From Charina bottae (lineage: Eukaryota > Chordata > Lepidosauria > Squamata > Charinaidae), in NCBI GenBank assembly GCA_023362775.1, contig JALMGJ010000004.1, positions 80,900,798 to 80,964,797 on the forward strand: 64,000 nucleotides of DNA. Direction: 5' to 3'. Under the pieces are notes generated by a model, which was not told the DNA's origin, did no database searches, and worked only from the letters and a program-made list of their open reading frames with translations. A program made the translations under genes and the position numbers. Of the stretch, positions 41,283 through 53,000 are shown piece by piece. Positions within the stretch are counted from its first letter, which is position 1; every line of letters starts with the position of its first letter.

Positions 41283-42480
41283 CTTTCGACCTTGGCTTCC
41301 AGTGGGAAATGGCGGACTGAACAACCTTGCCTGCGAGCTCTGTGGGCACAGTTGGCAGTGTGGCAGTTTTTTCTGGGCACAGGAAGGTTTTTCTGTAGCC
41401 CCAAGTGTTTTTATGGATTAAGGAAAATGCTGAGAATTGACCCATTTGTCCTCCAGATGGTGAGTTGCAGCCAGGAGATCGTGGACAGCGTCTGTGACCA
41501 AGTGATAACACTTCACCGGGAGGCTGGGATTCCATCTCTTTCTGAGCCATGCTTGCAACCCCTTAAAGGGGAAGTAAGTCTTGCCTTCCCATTTCTTAAG
41601 CACCCAATTTGTTTTTTTTTTAAGTTTTGTACCCTAAGAGAAGCTTTTTATAGTAAGAAAAAGCGGAATCTCTTGGTGAATATAGTTATTTTTGGAGATT
41701 TTTAACTATAAAAAATAGTTCTGGCTTGTTTTCCCATCTGGATTGTATTGAGGGCTGAAACTGTAAGATTGCCTTTCCGTTGCTATTTTTGGTGTTGAAT
41801 TTGAAGGACGGAGTGTTTTCCTACACATTGCTTTTGATTTTTTATTTTAAACTCTTGGCTTTCTGTTTACTTTCTTTGGGTTGTCTGCTAGTATATTTTC
41901 CTTTGTTAATTTTGGATTAACTTACTAACCTCTATTTCTGTGAGTTAACTCTTTAGGGGGTGCCATAATTTACTGTTTGAACTATCGAAGATTTTAAAGA
42001 AGATTTTAAAGAAGACTTCATAGAATTTTGTTGTCAGCAAAAAGAGATTTTTTCAAAGGGTTGTCAAGTTATTATGCAGATTGTTTGGGATATTCGAGAT
42101 AAGATTCTGGCTAAAATCAGTCAACTCTATGAAAATACTGTGATGGAAGAAGCTGGGAAAGATGGTGATTTTACTGCTGTGAGGGAGATTGAAGTATTCC
42201 CAGCTGAAGACTCTGGATTGGTGTTTAGAGGGTTAAAACAATTGTTTAACTTTAAGATTGCACAATGAACTGCCATGCTGGGGAAATGTTATGACTATCT
42301 ATATCAATGTTATGGGAAAGAAGAGTATGTTATGTGGGAGTTTTTTTTCTCTTTTGCTGGAAAGTTTGTATCTTTGGAGGTTGTTAAGATTAAAAAGTGA
42401 AGATGCACAGCCCTATTTATCAATTTTCTGTCCTGGAATTAGATTAGAAAGATTGCTATGCAGGTTAAATCTAATCCCCT
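41283..42480 (+). mobile_element. L1 5' region (UTR and start of ORF1), probable
   Basis: It begins with a 'cagtgggaaatggcggactg' type segment like many reptile L1 5' ends, moderately GC-rich for this window, and passes into an A/T-rich zone. A short tandem of 'gaagattttaaa' lies at 41986-42020. The frame 42074-42268 (IVWDIRDKILAKISQLYENT) could be an ORF1 remnant with a coiled-coil look. There are no decisive motifs, so the family call is by general resemblance only. Confidence 0.4.
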
Positions 42481-42489
42481 CATTTGAGT

Positions 42490-43010
42490 TTTCATATAAT
42501 TTATAAACGAAGACCAATCACCTATCAATTGATGGGATCTTGAGTTTTTCCCATAAGATTGACTCAAAAGTATTTTTGAAATCAGTAATGCTACAAAGTA
42601 AGTTTTGGTCTTGGAGAAACATTTTTTTCACATATGTTATAACAGAATACCCTGGTTGACAGGGGTTTTGCTTTGAATCCAGTTTTTTTTCTCTAAGATG
42701 TTTTTTTTTATAAAATCAATCCTGAAATTTTCAACCTAGGTATCTAGCATGTAGCTTCCTAATTGTATCCAGGCAACTAATAGACTATATTTAATAAGCC
42801 AATTTTCCACCACCACCCCTTTCTTCTTTTAAAGTGGGAATAATTATTGCTATGTCCAATCCTTAGGGAAATGGACAGTTCTGTCAACATATGTAAAAGC
42901 AATGCTAGGATGTCTCTCATCAATTAACATTTTAACTAATCTTGGTAGGATATAATCATAGCCTGGAGCTTTGCCCTTTTCAGTCAATCAGTCAATTTTT
43001 TGAGTTGAGA
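42490..43010 (-). mobile_element. R4-like LINE RT fragment, decayed
   Basis: In broken minus-strand frames the order fits an RT core: KGKAPGYDYI near 42980, a VHFPKDW-like stretch, LIKYSLLVAW, then PCQPGYS and CSITDFKNTFESILWEKL near 42510-42590 (motif A region). The block order is that of APE-type LINE polymerases of the R4 or a related clade. It has many stops. A second fragment of similar type is at 56870-57640. Confidence 0.5.
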
Positions 43011-43426
43011 AATAGACTGTCAGCTAATCAGATAATAAGTCAACAGTAAAATAAAATGTGACGTAGTGGCTGCAAAAATTATGAAAAAGTGACTATAATT
43101 ATGTACTTTCTCAGGCTTCTGCAGTGATATGACAGGCTGCTTTTGACATATCTGGGCCATGATGACCTGTGGTATAACCCAGAAATTTTCTGTGTTCCTT
43201 GGTTCGACAGAGGAAAGTGTGTCTTCTTGTCCTTCAAGAGATTTATATGTTTTATACTGTAATATTCTTGAGGCACAACAGGAGTGGCATTAGCTTTATG
43301 GGTGTTAAAGATCCACATTATGATTTTTATTTGTTTACTTGTTTCAGTTCATTCCTGGTCAAACTAGAGACAGGAATGCCTGATGTTTTAGCTAGCTGTG
43401 CTTTTGATAACAAATTTCTTTTAGTC

Positions 43427-43683
43427 CAGGGGTGGGCAACGTCAGTCCTGCAGGCTGTATAAGGCCCGCGGGGCTCCCACCTAAGGCCTGCGGGTCTCCC
43501 GCCCACAAACCCTGCCCCTTCCATGCAATTGGCTCCCACCTGCAAACCCCGCCCCCAGTGCTTGTGATTGGCTCCCGCCCACAAACTCCAGCCCCCAGTC
43601 TGCAGAAATCCCAGAAACCCCACCCCCAGTCCCCAGTTATAAATATCCAAATGGCCCTTGGCAGAAAAAAGGTTCCCCACCCG
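43427..43683 (-). mobile_element. hAT-type MITE (CAGGGGTGGG family)
   Basis: A 257-bp element with left end caggggtgggcaacgtc and right end ggttccccacccg. It is flanked by TTTTAGTC at 43419-43426 and 43684-43691, an exact 8-bp duplication of hAT type. The interior is GC-rich with repeated 'ggctcccacc' and 'accccgccccc' units. It is in opposite orientation to its relative at 47517-48083. Confidence 0.88.
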
Positions 43684-43691
43684 TTTTAGTC

Positions 43692-44505
43692 TGTGAATAA
43701 AGGTGTTTACTTGGAAATTTTGTGCTTTCCTATAAGATATCTGTGGCAACTTAGTTACCATCATCCAAGTTAAGTTCCACACACCTGCATATTCAATTTG
43801 AATTTAGCAGACCCAATATTTTGTAGGCTATCATAGTAATTTGATAAATTATCTCCATTCTGAGAGAGCTTTTGCAAACCCTTTTACAAACATACAGTGA
43901 CCATTTCCCATTGACTCTATTAAAGCAAGGCTCAATTTTGAAATATATAACATAATTAATAAGTAATCAACACATCATCAGTGATTGACAATTTGGAATA
44001 TAATCACTCTGGAACTATTATCTTCCACAGCATTGATTTTGAAATACAGCTAATTTTTCATCTGTACCAAATAGTACTTATCCAGATTACTCTTCATATG
44101 TTTAAAGGAACTTATTTCTAAACCAGGAACAATCTTTTAGATTTGGGGAGGGCATCTATGATGGAAGAATATATGATTAAATTATTGAGGAATTTATATT
44201 GCCCCCCAACAATTACATATACCAAGGTATATAATTTTAGGCAATGGATATGTCTAATTCACTTTGATCATAGAGTGCGGGCCCTCCAGGAATACATATT
44301 TATTAATAAGTAACTTTTATTTATGAAATAAAAGTTAAAATCCAAACTTTTAAACTTCAATAGTTTTATTAGCACTCAATGATCATGCAAGGTGCTTTAA
44401 TCACCTCTATGTGTAGATTAGCAGAAACCAACAACTCTAAATCCCACCTCTCAATCAGAAGGAATATGGTAGCAACTTTTCAGAGTAACTAATTTTATTA
44501 CATGC
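43692..44505. other. No recognised feature
   Basis: AT-rich sequence up to the gypsy LTR. Nothing recognised. Confidence 0.4.
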
Positions 44506-44933
44506 TGTCAGGATCACGCAACCCAATGAACTTAGTGCATTTGTTTGCTGCTTCCTGCCAGTGTATCTAGATTCCCGTTTGTAATCTGCCGCTTGATGTT
44601 TCCCACGTGCAGCAGTTTCCTGCCAGCAGTACCAGCTTGATGCATGTCAAGATTGTTTATGGGTTGGGAGGGGTTGCATTCCAGTCGGCAAGCAGAAGAT
44701 GCTGGGAACCAAGGTCAATTGTAACTGCTTGTGACAGGTGTGGGGAGGGGCGAATGAGTGTTAACAAAAAGATTGTTTTAATTAGAGGCTTTGCAGGTTT
44801 TTCTCCAGTTCCAGCTTTTTCTGTAACACTGTAGCATCTTTCAAGTAAACGACTTTATCTTTTCTGAAAAGAAACTGTGTAGTGTTTTCTTTCTTTTTGG
44901 AACTGAAGCCAGTGGTCATTACATTAAGCTGGA
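44506..44933 (+). repeat. Putative 5' LTR of the gypsy element
   Basis: It begins tgtcaggatcacgcaaccc and ends near gtggtcattaca, giving TG...CA ends. A TGG triplet 5 bases downstream (ctggaactgcc) may be the primer-binding site, but the tRNA is not identified. There is no second LTR to confirm the edges. Confidence 0.5.
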
Positions 44934-45043
44934 ACTGCCAAAATCACTATATGACCACTTTACCTGAGGATACTCCTTTACCTGAGGATAATCCTTCATC
45001 AGAAAGCCAGGTCACACGTTTGCATGCATCGCTGGGGTAAGCG

Positions 45044-46452
45044 ATGGAAAGTGCAGGCACATCGAGTACAGGAGCTGGACAGATGCCAAGCGGAGAGGGC
45101 GAACAAGCTCAAGCCATAGCATCGAAGCCAGTGGAGAGCAGAGACAATTCCCAAGAGGGCACTATGAGATCCAGTAAGAGGCTGAGGAAAGAAAAGCATG
45201 TGGAAGACCCAGAGAGGTCAATACCGAAGAGGCGCTAGTCCGAAAAAGTTGGTGGAACGATTGAGGGAGCTTCTACGAAAAACGTCACCACTAGGCAAGG
45301 TACCTGCACTGATAGGATGGCAGAATTTGAAGAGCAGATGGGGAGCCTGTCCTTTGAGATGGAGACTATCCATGTGTATGGCAACATTGCAAGCATCTGT
45401 TGGGAAGATACTGCAGAAACTAGAAGACCCCAGAACTGGCACATGACCTGAGATTTAGAGCGCAACTTCTGGGCCACTGGATCGGGAAGAGTCTGAAGAC
45501 GAATTCAGTGCTGAGCACGAGATCTGGCCAACATCCCCTCAGGGAAGAAGAAAGGCAGCGTGAGACAGGGAACCTAGGGGGGCGAGAAGAACCAACAAAC
45601 CAACGGGAGCACGTGAAATCAAAGTGAGGTTTGATGGTGACCCCAAATGTCTAGCATGTTTCATGACCCATGTGAGAGGTTTCATGGACGAATTTGAAGA
45701 TTCATTCATAGACGAGGAAGCGAACGTGAGATACATATCGGCCTACCTAGAAGGAGAAGCTGCAGACTGGCTGATTGAACTTCACGATGCTGGGGCACCA
45801 GAACTGATGGATTTAGATGATTTCATGACAGCCCTGAGAGACTGAAGACACCTTATCTAAAGTGATGTCGAAGGCTGAGCTACAGACGATAAGCCAAGGT
45901 AACAGATCAGTGGCAGAGTATGCTTTGCAATTTAAAAGATTGGCAAGTTGCCTTACAGACTGGCCAGAAACATTTAAAATTGAATATTTTCAGATGGGGT
46001 TGAGACTCGACATCTTAGAGACTTGCCTAAATCGGGGGGACCCCAAGACACTGAAAGATTTGGTCTTGTTAGCAGGGACAGTGGAAAGTACAAAACAACA
46101 TCTCAAGAAACAAATGCAGCTACAGATCGCAGTGAGGAAGCAGAAAATGGCAAGCAGCTCTACAGATGGCCAGAAGCAAAGCCAAAAATGGGATGAAGAA
46201 AGGGAACAGCACGCCCAGAAGAATTTCTGTTTCAAGTGTGGAAAGGAAGGACATCGAGCCATGGAATACAACCAACTGACCAGCCGCCTACAAGACATGG
46301 CAAAACAGATTACAACACAAACCCCTAAATGTAAAAGCAAAGGGACTGCTGCCAAGGCAGTAGAAGTACACGATTGGGGGAGTCAAAGTAACACCAGTGA
46401 TTCTGGAGAAGAGGAATTCCAGCAGGTGGGAAACGCCAGCCGCTTACCCTGA
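45044..46452 (+). pseudogene. Gypsy Gag remnant
   Basis: Three open pieces in changing frames: an N-terminal stretch (45044-45238), the capsid-like part (45624-45845, with AYLEGEAADWLIELHDAG), and 45862-46452 with SVAEYALQFKRLASCLTDWP. A zinc knuckle CFKCGKEGHRAMEY lies near 46228-46270, where the last Cys of the CX2CX4HX4C pattern is replaced by Tyr. Gag would package the element RNA. Frameshifts and the altered knuckle make it non-functional. Confidence 0.82.
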
Positions 46453-46469
46453 AAGGGACCAGCGGGTGG

Positions 46470-47509
46470 GTGGAACCAAATGGGCACGTCGATCCTATGG
46501 TAAGTGAAGAATGTCCCTCAATGCTATTAAATATACAATTGCAAAATTTAGAGACTAAGCACAGAGGAGACCTCCTGGCATTGTTAGATTCCAGGTGTAT
46601 GTGCTGCCTCATAAATCCTGCCATAGTGACTGGACTGGGGCTAAAAGTAAAGAAACTGAAACAGCCCATAGTATTCACACAATTAGATGGCACAGAGGCT
46701 AGCAGACGCCCAGTAGAATTCTGCACTGAACAAGTCAAGTTAAAAATTGGCACGCAAAAAGAGACGATCAGATTCCTAGTCACCCCAATTGCAAGCCAAT
46801 CCATAATCTTAGGGTTGTCCTGGCTGCGTAAACACAACCCTCAAATTGATTGGATAACAGAATACATAGAGTTTAAAGACGGATCGTACAAAGGTGATCC
46901 CGCAAAAGCAATAGATCCCGAGAAGGCTATGATGGGGCTAGTGGCAGCGCCTGACTCGGAACCACACCAGAGAGAGGTGAGGCAAGTACCTAAGCAGTAT
47001 AAAGACTTACGCAGAGTATTTAAAGAGAAACGGATCAGCTTCCCCCCCCCCAATAGAGGCTGTGACTGTGCCATTGAACTAGAACCGGGGGCGAAACTGC
47101 CTAAACCAAAGCTGAATCGAATGACCGCAAAAGAACAGGAAGCGTTAAGAGATTTTGTTGATAAAAACCTGAAACGAGGATTCATCAGGCCAGCCTCCTC
47201 ACCAATGGCAGCCCCTGTACTTTTCAGACCCAAGAAGGATGGGTCATTAAGACTATGTACTGATTACAGGGGTCAGAATGCCATCAGTGCAGACAATAGG
47301 TACCCGCTACCCCTAATCGATCATATGCTTGCTCACCTATAGAAAGGGAAAGTTTTTACCGAACTGGATTTAAGAGAGGCTTATTACTGCATGAGTATTC
47401 GCAAAGGAGACAAATGGAAAACTGCATTTAATTGCCAACTTGGTTATTTTGAATTAATTCTGGTAATGCCATTTGGGCTTAAAGGAACAGGGTGAGTGTT
47501 CATGCACCT
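46470..47509 (+). pseudogene. Gypsy protease and N-terminal RT, inactive
   Basis: The protease region has LLALLDSRCMCCLI where the family expects Asp-Ser/Thr-Gly; Gly is replaced by Arg. ILGLSWLRKHNPQIDW follows, typical of gypsy protease ends. The RT begins with SFPPPNRGCDCAIELEPGA, then FIRPASSPMAAPVLFRPKKD and LCTDYRGQNAISADNRYPLP. A TAG at 47341 breaks the frame before the [14 protein letters not shown] block (motif A). The sequence then meets the MITE at 47517. Confidence 0.88.
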
Positions 47510-47516
47510 TATAAAT

Positions 47517-48083
47517 CAGGGGTGGGGAACATTTTTCCTGCCAAGGGCCATTTTGATATTTATAACATCATTCGAGGGCTGGGGGTGGAGTTTGTGGGCA
47601 GGAGCCAATTGCATGGAAGGGGCAGGTTTGCAGGCAGGAGCCAATTGCGTACACTGGGGGGCCACCACGCCCGCAGCCACCATGCTTGCTGCACCCGCTG
47701 CCACTGTGCCCACTGCTGCCACACCTGCCACACCTGCCCCGCCACACCCACGCTGGTGCACCCACTGCCACACCTGCCACGCCTGCCCTTACTATGCCCC
47801 CACTGCTGCCCCCGCCACAGCCACACCTGCCACACGCTCCCCCACAATGCCCCTGCTGTTCTCCCTGCTGCCACCATGCCTGCCACACCCGCCCCCGCTA
47901 CGCCCCTGCTGCTGCACCTGCTGCCGCCATGCCTGCTGCACCCACCACCACCATGCCCGCCGCTGCTTCCACTGCCATGCCCACCGCCACACCCACCACA
48001 CCCCTGCTGCACCCACCACCACGGGCCAGACCAATTGCTTTCACGGGCCTTATACGGCCTGTGGGCCGGACGTTGCCCACCCA
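47517..48083 (+). mobile_element. hAT-type MITE inside the gypsy RT
   Basis: A 567-bp element starting caggggtggggaacat and ending gttgcccaccca, flanked by TTATAAAT at 47509-47516 and 48084-48091. The interior (47690-48020) is an irregular array rich in 'cacctgccacacctgcc' and 'gctgcaccc'. This array accounts for the His/Pro/Cys-rich chance ORFs on both strands. Related to 43427-43683 in the other orientation. The gypsy reading frame resumes in register after one TSD copy. Confidence 0.9.
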
Positions 48084-48091
48084 TTATAAAT

Positions 48092-48960
48092 GAAGTACTA
48101 CATGAGTTTTTGTACAAGGGGGTCCTGGTCTATCTTGGCAACATTCTAATTTATTCGCAAACTTTAGAAGAACACATTAAATTAGTGCGCAAAGTACTCA
48201 AGACACTTTTGAAAGCTCAGTTGTTTGTCAAGCTTTCAAAGTGCAAATACTATAAGGAACAGTTGGACTATCTAGGCTACAGAGTATCGAGCCAGGGCAT
48301 AGCTATGGACCCCACAAAAGTACAGGATGTGTGGGGATGGGAACCCCCAGAGACCCAAAGAAAATGAGAGTTTTCTCGGGTTCACAAATTCTATCACCAA
48401 TTTATCAATAATTTCGCCCATGAGGCATTGCTTCTCACAGACCTACTCAAGACCAAAGGGAAGGGAGAGACCAGAAAAGTAAAAAAACCTGGGATGGTGC
48501 TGAATTGGACAGCCGAATGTCAGGCGGCATTTGAATGGCTCAAAACCTTCTTCACTGCCAAACCCATTTTAAAACATACAGACCAACAACAACCCCTAGT
48601 ATTCCAGGTTGACGTGTCAGGTGCTGCTTTGGGAGAAGTGTTACTCCAAAGGAACGCTGCGTTCTACACCCATGCGCTTACTTATCCCACAAATTCAGCG
48701 ACACTGAACGCAGATGGATGGCTTGGGATAAAGAAGCATTTGCCATAAAATGGGCCCTTCAAACGTGGCACCACCTCATAGAAGGAGCTGCCCACCCCTT
48801 TGAAGTATGGACAGACCATAAAAACCTAAAAGCTTTAAAAACACCACGCAAACTGTCTCCCAAACAAATAAGGTGGCTCAGTTTTTCAGTAAATTCAATT
48901 TAATGCTAAAGTTTCTACCTGGAAAGAAAAGTTTCCTAGCGGATGCTCTATCTAGACTGC
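48092..48960 (+). pseudogene. Gypsy RT C-terminal part and RNase H, inactive
   Basis: RT continues right after the MITE. The catalytic box reads VYLGNILIYS near 48130-48160, where YLDD or similar is expected, so both aspartates are lost. KLSKCKYYKEQLDYLGYRVS follows. RNase H has FQVDVSGAALGEVLLQ (first Asp kept) and VWTDHKNLKALKTPRKLSPK, split by frameshifts near 48365 and 48690 and a stop at 48901. Confidence 0.88.
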
Positions 48961-49159
48961 CCCAACACAAAATTAAAGGGAGGAAGTCATAGACACTGTT
49001 ATTCCTTTAAATCAATTGGGGTTAATTGCCGAGACCAGAAGTCAAACCCTAGGCTCGGCACCTCAGATAGAAGCAAGTCTCCTGCAGGAACTTCAGGGTG
49101 CTTTAGGGAAGGATAATTGGCTGCAGGTGAACAAAGACACTCTATCCAAAAGGGATGGG

Positions 49160-50099
49160 GTGTGGTGGCATCGTACAAAAAATGTATGTTCCTGAGGTTT
49201 TAAGAAAAAAAAATTGGTGAGGTGTCAAACCCGCTGGACATTTTGGTTTTGTGAAAACCTTACATTTATTAAGAAGGCAATCTTGGTGGCCATTAATGTG
49301 GAAGGACGTAGAACAGTACATTGCCAGTTGCCCTGTTTGTGCCACGTCAAAAAGGGGGCGGGAAAACCCTGCAGACTGTTGCAAAACATAGCTGACCCTA
49401 AATTGCCTTGGAAAGAAATTGGATTTTATTGTTGAACTGCCTGAAAGTAAAAAGAAAACTGTAATGTGGGTGATTTCAGATCTATTTTCTAAGCAAGCCC
49501 ATTTCATACAACTCACCAGCATCCCTTCCGCTACTAAACTAGCAAAACTGTTTATACAACATGTGTACAGACTACACGGGGTGCCTGAACATATGATCAG
49601 CGATTGTGGCATCCAATTCTCTTCTGTGTTCTGGAAAGCCTTTTTGAAGTTAATTGGAGCGGGGCAAGCCCTGAGTTCTAGTCACCACCCCCAGATGGAC
49701 AGATCTTCTGAACATCTGAACTCTGTACTTGAACAATATATCAGGTGTTATGTAAATTACCAACAAGACAACTGGGTCGACCTATTGCCTTTCGCAGAAG
49801 TGGCTTACAATAATGCAGTACACCAAAGCACTGGCTTTTCGCCATTCCACGTAGCCAATGGTCAGGAGTTCGTTCCAATCCCTGAGTTACCCCAAGGATC
49901 CACTAGTGTTACATCCTTGGAAAACTGGATTAAACAAATGAATGAGACATGGCCTATGATACAAAAAGCTTTAATACATGCTAGAGCTTCTTATAAAAAT
50001 TAACAGACCAAAAACAAGCTCCTGAGTGGAAATTTGAAGTAGGAGACAAAGTGTACTTTATCAAGTTTTTACAAACTGATTTTCAGAAATACCATAAGA
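49160..50099 (+). pseudogene. Gypsy integrase, decayed
   Basis: The N-terminal zinc-binding part (49210-49400) is scattered over frames. The catalytic core is open at 49419-50003. The first Asp is in MWVISDLFSKQAHFIQL, the second in MISDCGIQFSSVFWKAF (Cys where Arg is usual), and the Glu in RSSEHLNSVLEQYIR. LPFAEVAYNNAVHQSTGFSP follows. The element ends at about 50099, within the C-terminal domain. Confidence 0.87.
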
Positions 50100-52491
50100 G
50101 TCCTTAGAATAAACAGGTCACAGAATAATGCAATCAACTTCTCATTTCTTGATGATGTACTATAATATAAAATATAAACAATGACTAACGGCTATGAATT
50201 TGCAGAACATACAGTTAAAATGTCCAAAAGTTTAACATTGCTGTGGTTATTTGTTTGGATTAATGGTTCTTAAAAGTTTTTAAAATAATTTTCTAATGCC
50301 AATAGATGGTGAAAAGCATAATTACTATCCTCAAGGAATGTTATAGGTAGGAACTGAACAAAGAATAAAGGCAGAAAAAATATTATTATCCTTAAAACAG
50401 AAATCTTTTATGTTCAGTATACCAAAAACTATTTAAAATCATATGTCGTCTTGTTTTGGTTCAGATCTTTCTTGCTCCTTCCTTCCTTCCATCCGTCCGT
50501 CCATCTGTCTTTCCCGCTCTTCTAATGCATATGCATTAATTAGAGTAGGTATGCCTTACCTTTTCAATAAAAACACTTTTCAAGTCACTAACAATATATG
50601 ACACATACAATTTTAATTTAAAAATAAAATAAAATACAAACCTCATATATTAAAATACAAATAAGAAATACCATACTAATAAGTAATCAATATTAGGCAA
50701 AATGTTTTTCCTTAAAATATTGCATGATGTTAAATAGATGCTTTTAATACAGCTTTTGGCTTGAATCCAAATTTAATCATAGTACCATTGGTCCACTAAA
50801 ATTAATTAAATGTAAGTTAATAATGACTAACAAGTTGTATTGATTTCACTGATTCACTTCATCTATGTCTTTAATTGAATCCCTTGGTATTTAATTGTAG
50901 TTGTCATGGTTTTAGAAAATGAATGGAAGTTAAGTACATAGACGGGGTATATTCACTATATTTATGTAGGTGTGTTAACCTAGAATTTGAAGACAAGGTA
51001 AAAATGTTTGCATTAAACTTTGTCTATGAAGGATATGCCACATTACTCAGTGCAAGTCCTGATGTAAATAGTCTCAGCAGTTTGGAAGTAGAAATTTTAA
51101 AATGGTGTTTGGTCCAAAACTATAGCATACCCACTGGAATATCTTATCTATTATGTTATGGGCACAGATAGTTATTTCCCATTCATTTTAGCAAGTCTGA
51201 GTTTTAGCCGTGGGATGTACTATGCCACAACTAAAAGACACCAATAGGATGGTGTGTTTTTTGTTTGCTTCATCCCCAGACATAAATATTTTATTATATA
51301 TTATTACTGATTTATTTATGTATTTCCATGATTTAGATAGGGTCAGAATAAACACATTATAAGGAAATTAGTGCTTTTTAATGTTATCTACCACAATAAA
51401 TCTAAAACAGCTACTCATACCTAACTATTAGATGGATCTGAGCCTCTATAACTGACCAGATGGCTATCATCCTAGTGCGTTTTAAGATGTAAACTGTTAT
51501 ATTTGGGACTCTCTGCGATTATACATAAGGATTGTGATTTTATGGAAGTTTTTCTTGTCTCTACAGTAGAGTTAATGTCATACTTCTATTTAAACATTTA
51601 AAACCTGTTTTTCATTGATATCCTATTCTATTACTCACTGAGCCTTTATACTCAGCAACTCAGGTTTTACTGTTAGTGGTAGGGCCAATTTAAATACAGT
51701 TGTATACATCACAACATTCTGTTCAATCATCCTTTTAGTAAAAGAAAATCATTCTTTTCTTCTGATATAATCTTAATAAATATTCATTACTTATCTGAGA
51801 GAGATGGGTTTTGTGTTTTAGAAAGTAAGTTAATATATTATAGAGGATCTATTTTTCAGATTTAAATATTTATTTCATTTTATTTATTACAAAGAAATTA
51901 TTGCTGTTTGGAAGATATTTCAAAATGTGATTCTTTCAGACTGAAATATATAATTTATTTTATTTATTGCTGATTGTACAACATTTTTTTATTGACTATG
52001 TCACCAAGGCAGTCATTTGTGAATGTGCAATCTCTATCCACTCCAAACATTTTCTCAGAATTCAGAATTTCTCTGAATGTGCCTCTACCACTAAAAGTGT
52101 TAAGAATCCACTCTAGATTTTTTGTAATTACAGCAATTAGCCTTTGCTCTTACAGGATTTAAAGCAGCAGCAACAACAATAACAACAACACCACACTTCT
52201 GAGTATATTTATTCCTGCGCTTGTAAATGGATATGTAATAAATTCATTAACAGTATTTATGGTATAAAGAAAAAAGGGGTGAAACCCTAGAAGCAGTGAG
52301 GGTATTAGAAACACTGTATCCACTGAAATGTTATTTTTTTCTTGCTGCAATACAGATTTATTTCACTCCTTTGATGTGACAAAAAATAAAGCTCTTTGAA
52401 GCTCACTGAAAAGAAATTATGAATATAATAATGAAGCAAAATGATAGAGATTCTGCAGTTTGGTATAGCTCATAGGGACATAGGTCAAGTT
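50100..52491. other. 2.4 kb without recognised genes
   Basis: AT-rich DNA. A short CCTT/CCGT-type simple repeat lies at 50478-50510 and a CAA-rich tract at 52165-52192. The ORF 50923-51171 has no known domain. Confidence 0.45.
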
Positions 52492-52585
52492 ACCGTATAT
52501 ACCTGCATATCAGCCAAGAATTTTAAGCTCCAAAATATACCCCCAAAATTGAGTTTAGCTTATCCATAGATGGGCTGAGTACATA
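52492..52585 (+). mobile_element. MITE fragment (ttaccgtatata type), possible
   Basis: The start 'ttaccgtatatacctgcata' and the later 'agcttatccatagatgggct' resemble one end of a widespread vertebrate MITE type. Only one end is visible and the match is from memory. Confidence 0.3.
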
Positions 52586-53000
52586 TGGTACATCTAATTC
52601 TTCTACTGATTTGAGATTTTTTGTTGTCAGTGTATCATAAAAGCTAATAGGTGTGTGTCTGTATGTGCATGTTACAGTTTGATGGATGGACAGACAGATA
52701 ATGCAAACATTAGTTAAACTGACAAACAGCCATAATAGGGATTGAGAGCTTCTAATCAATGTATAAAACCAATCTCTTCAAAAATAGTTCTGAAAACGCA
52801 CTAAACATGTTACAAAAATTGTATTTTATTTTCTGTTAGAGCCAAACAAAAAATATATATATATTCCACTAATTTTTGAGGCATTTTGAAAGGTATAGAA
52901 GGTTTCCCCTTATAAGAGCTTAATCCTATTGTTTCCTACAAATGAATCAGTAAAATATACTCCCAAGTAGGTGTGTTTAAATTTGCATTCTTAATTTTTT

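Larger units (their letters stand above)
44506..50099 (+). mobile_element. Ty3/gypsy LTR retrotransposon, decayed
   Basis: The order is a 5' LTR-like segment, gag, protease, RT, RNase H, integrase, as in Ty3/gypsy elements. Stops and frameshifts occur in every domain, key catalytic residues are changed, and a MITE interrupts the RT. The copy stops shortly after the integrase at about 50099. I found no 3' LTR in the window, so no LTR pair is available for dating. Confidence 0.9.

Noticed and set aside
43327..43782. 151-codon minus-strand ORF
   Set aside because: Mostly a GC-rich MITE. No domain.
47492..48367. 291-codon ORF rich in His, Pro and Cys
   Set aside because: It runs through the MITE array into the gypsy RT; a chance fusion of repeat and pseudogene.
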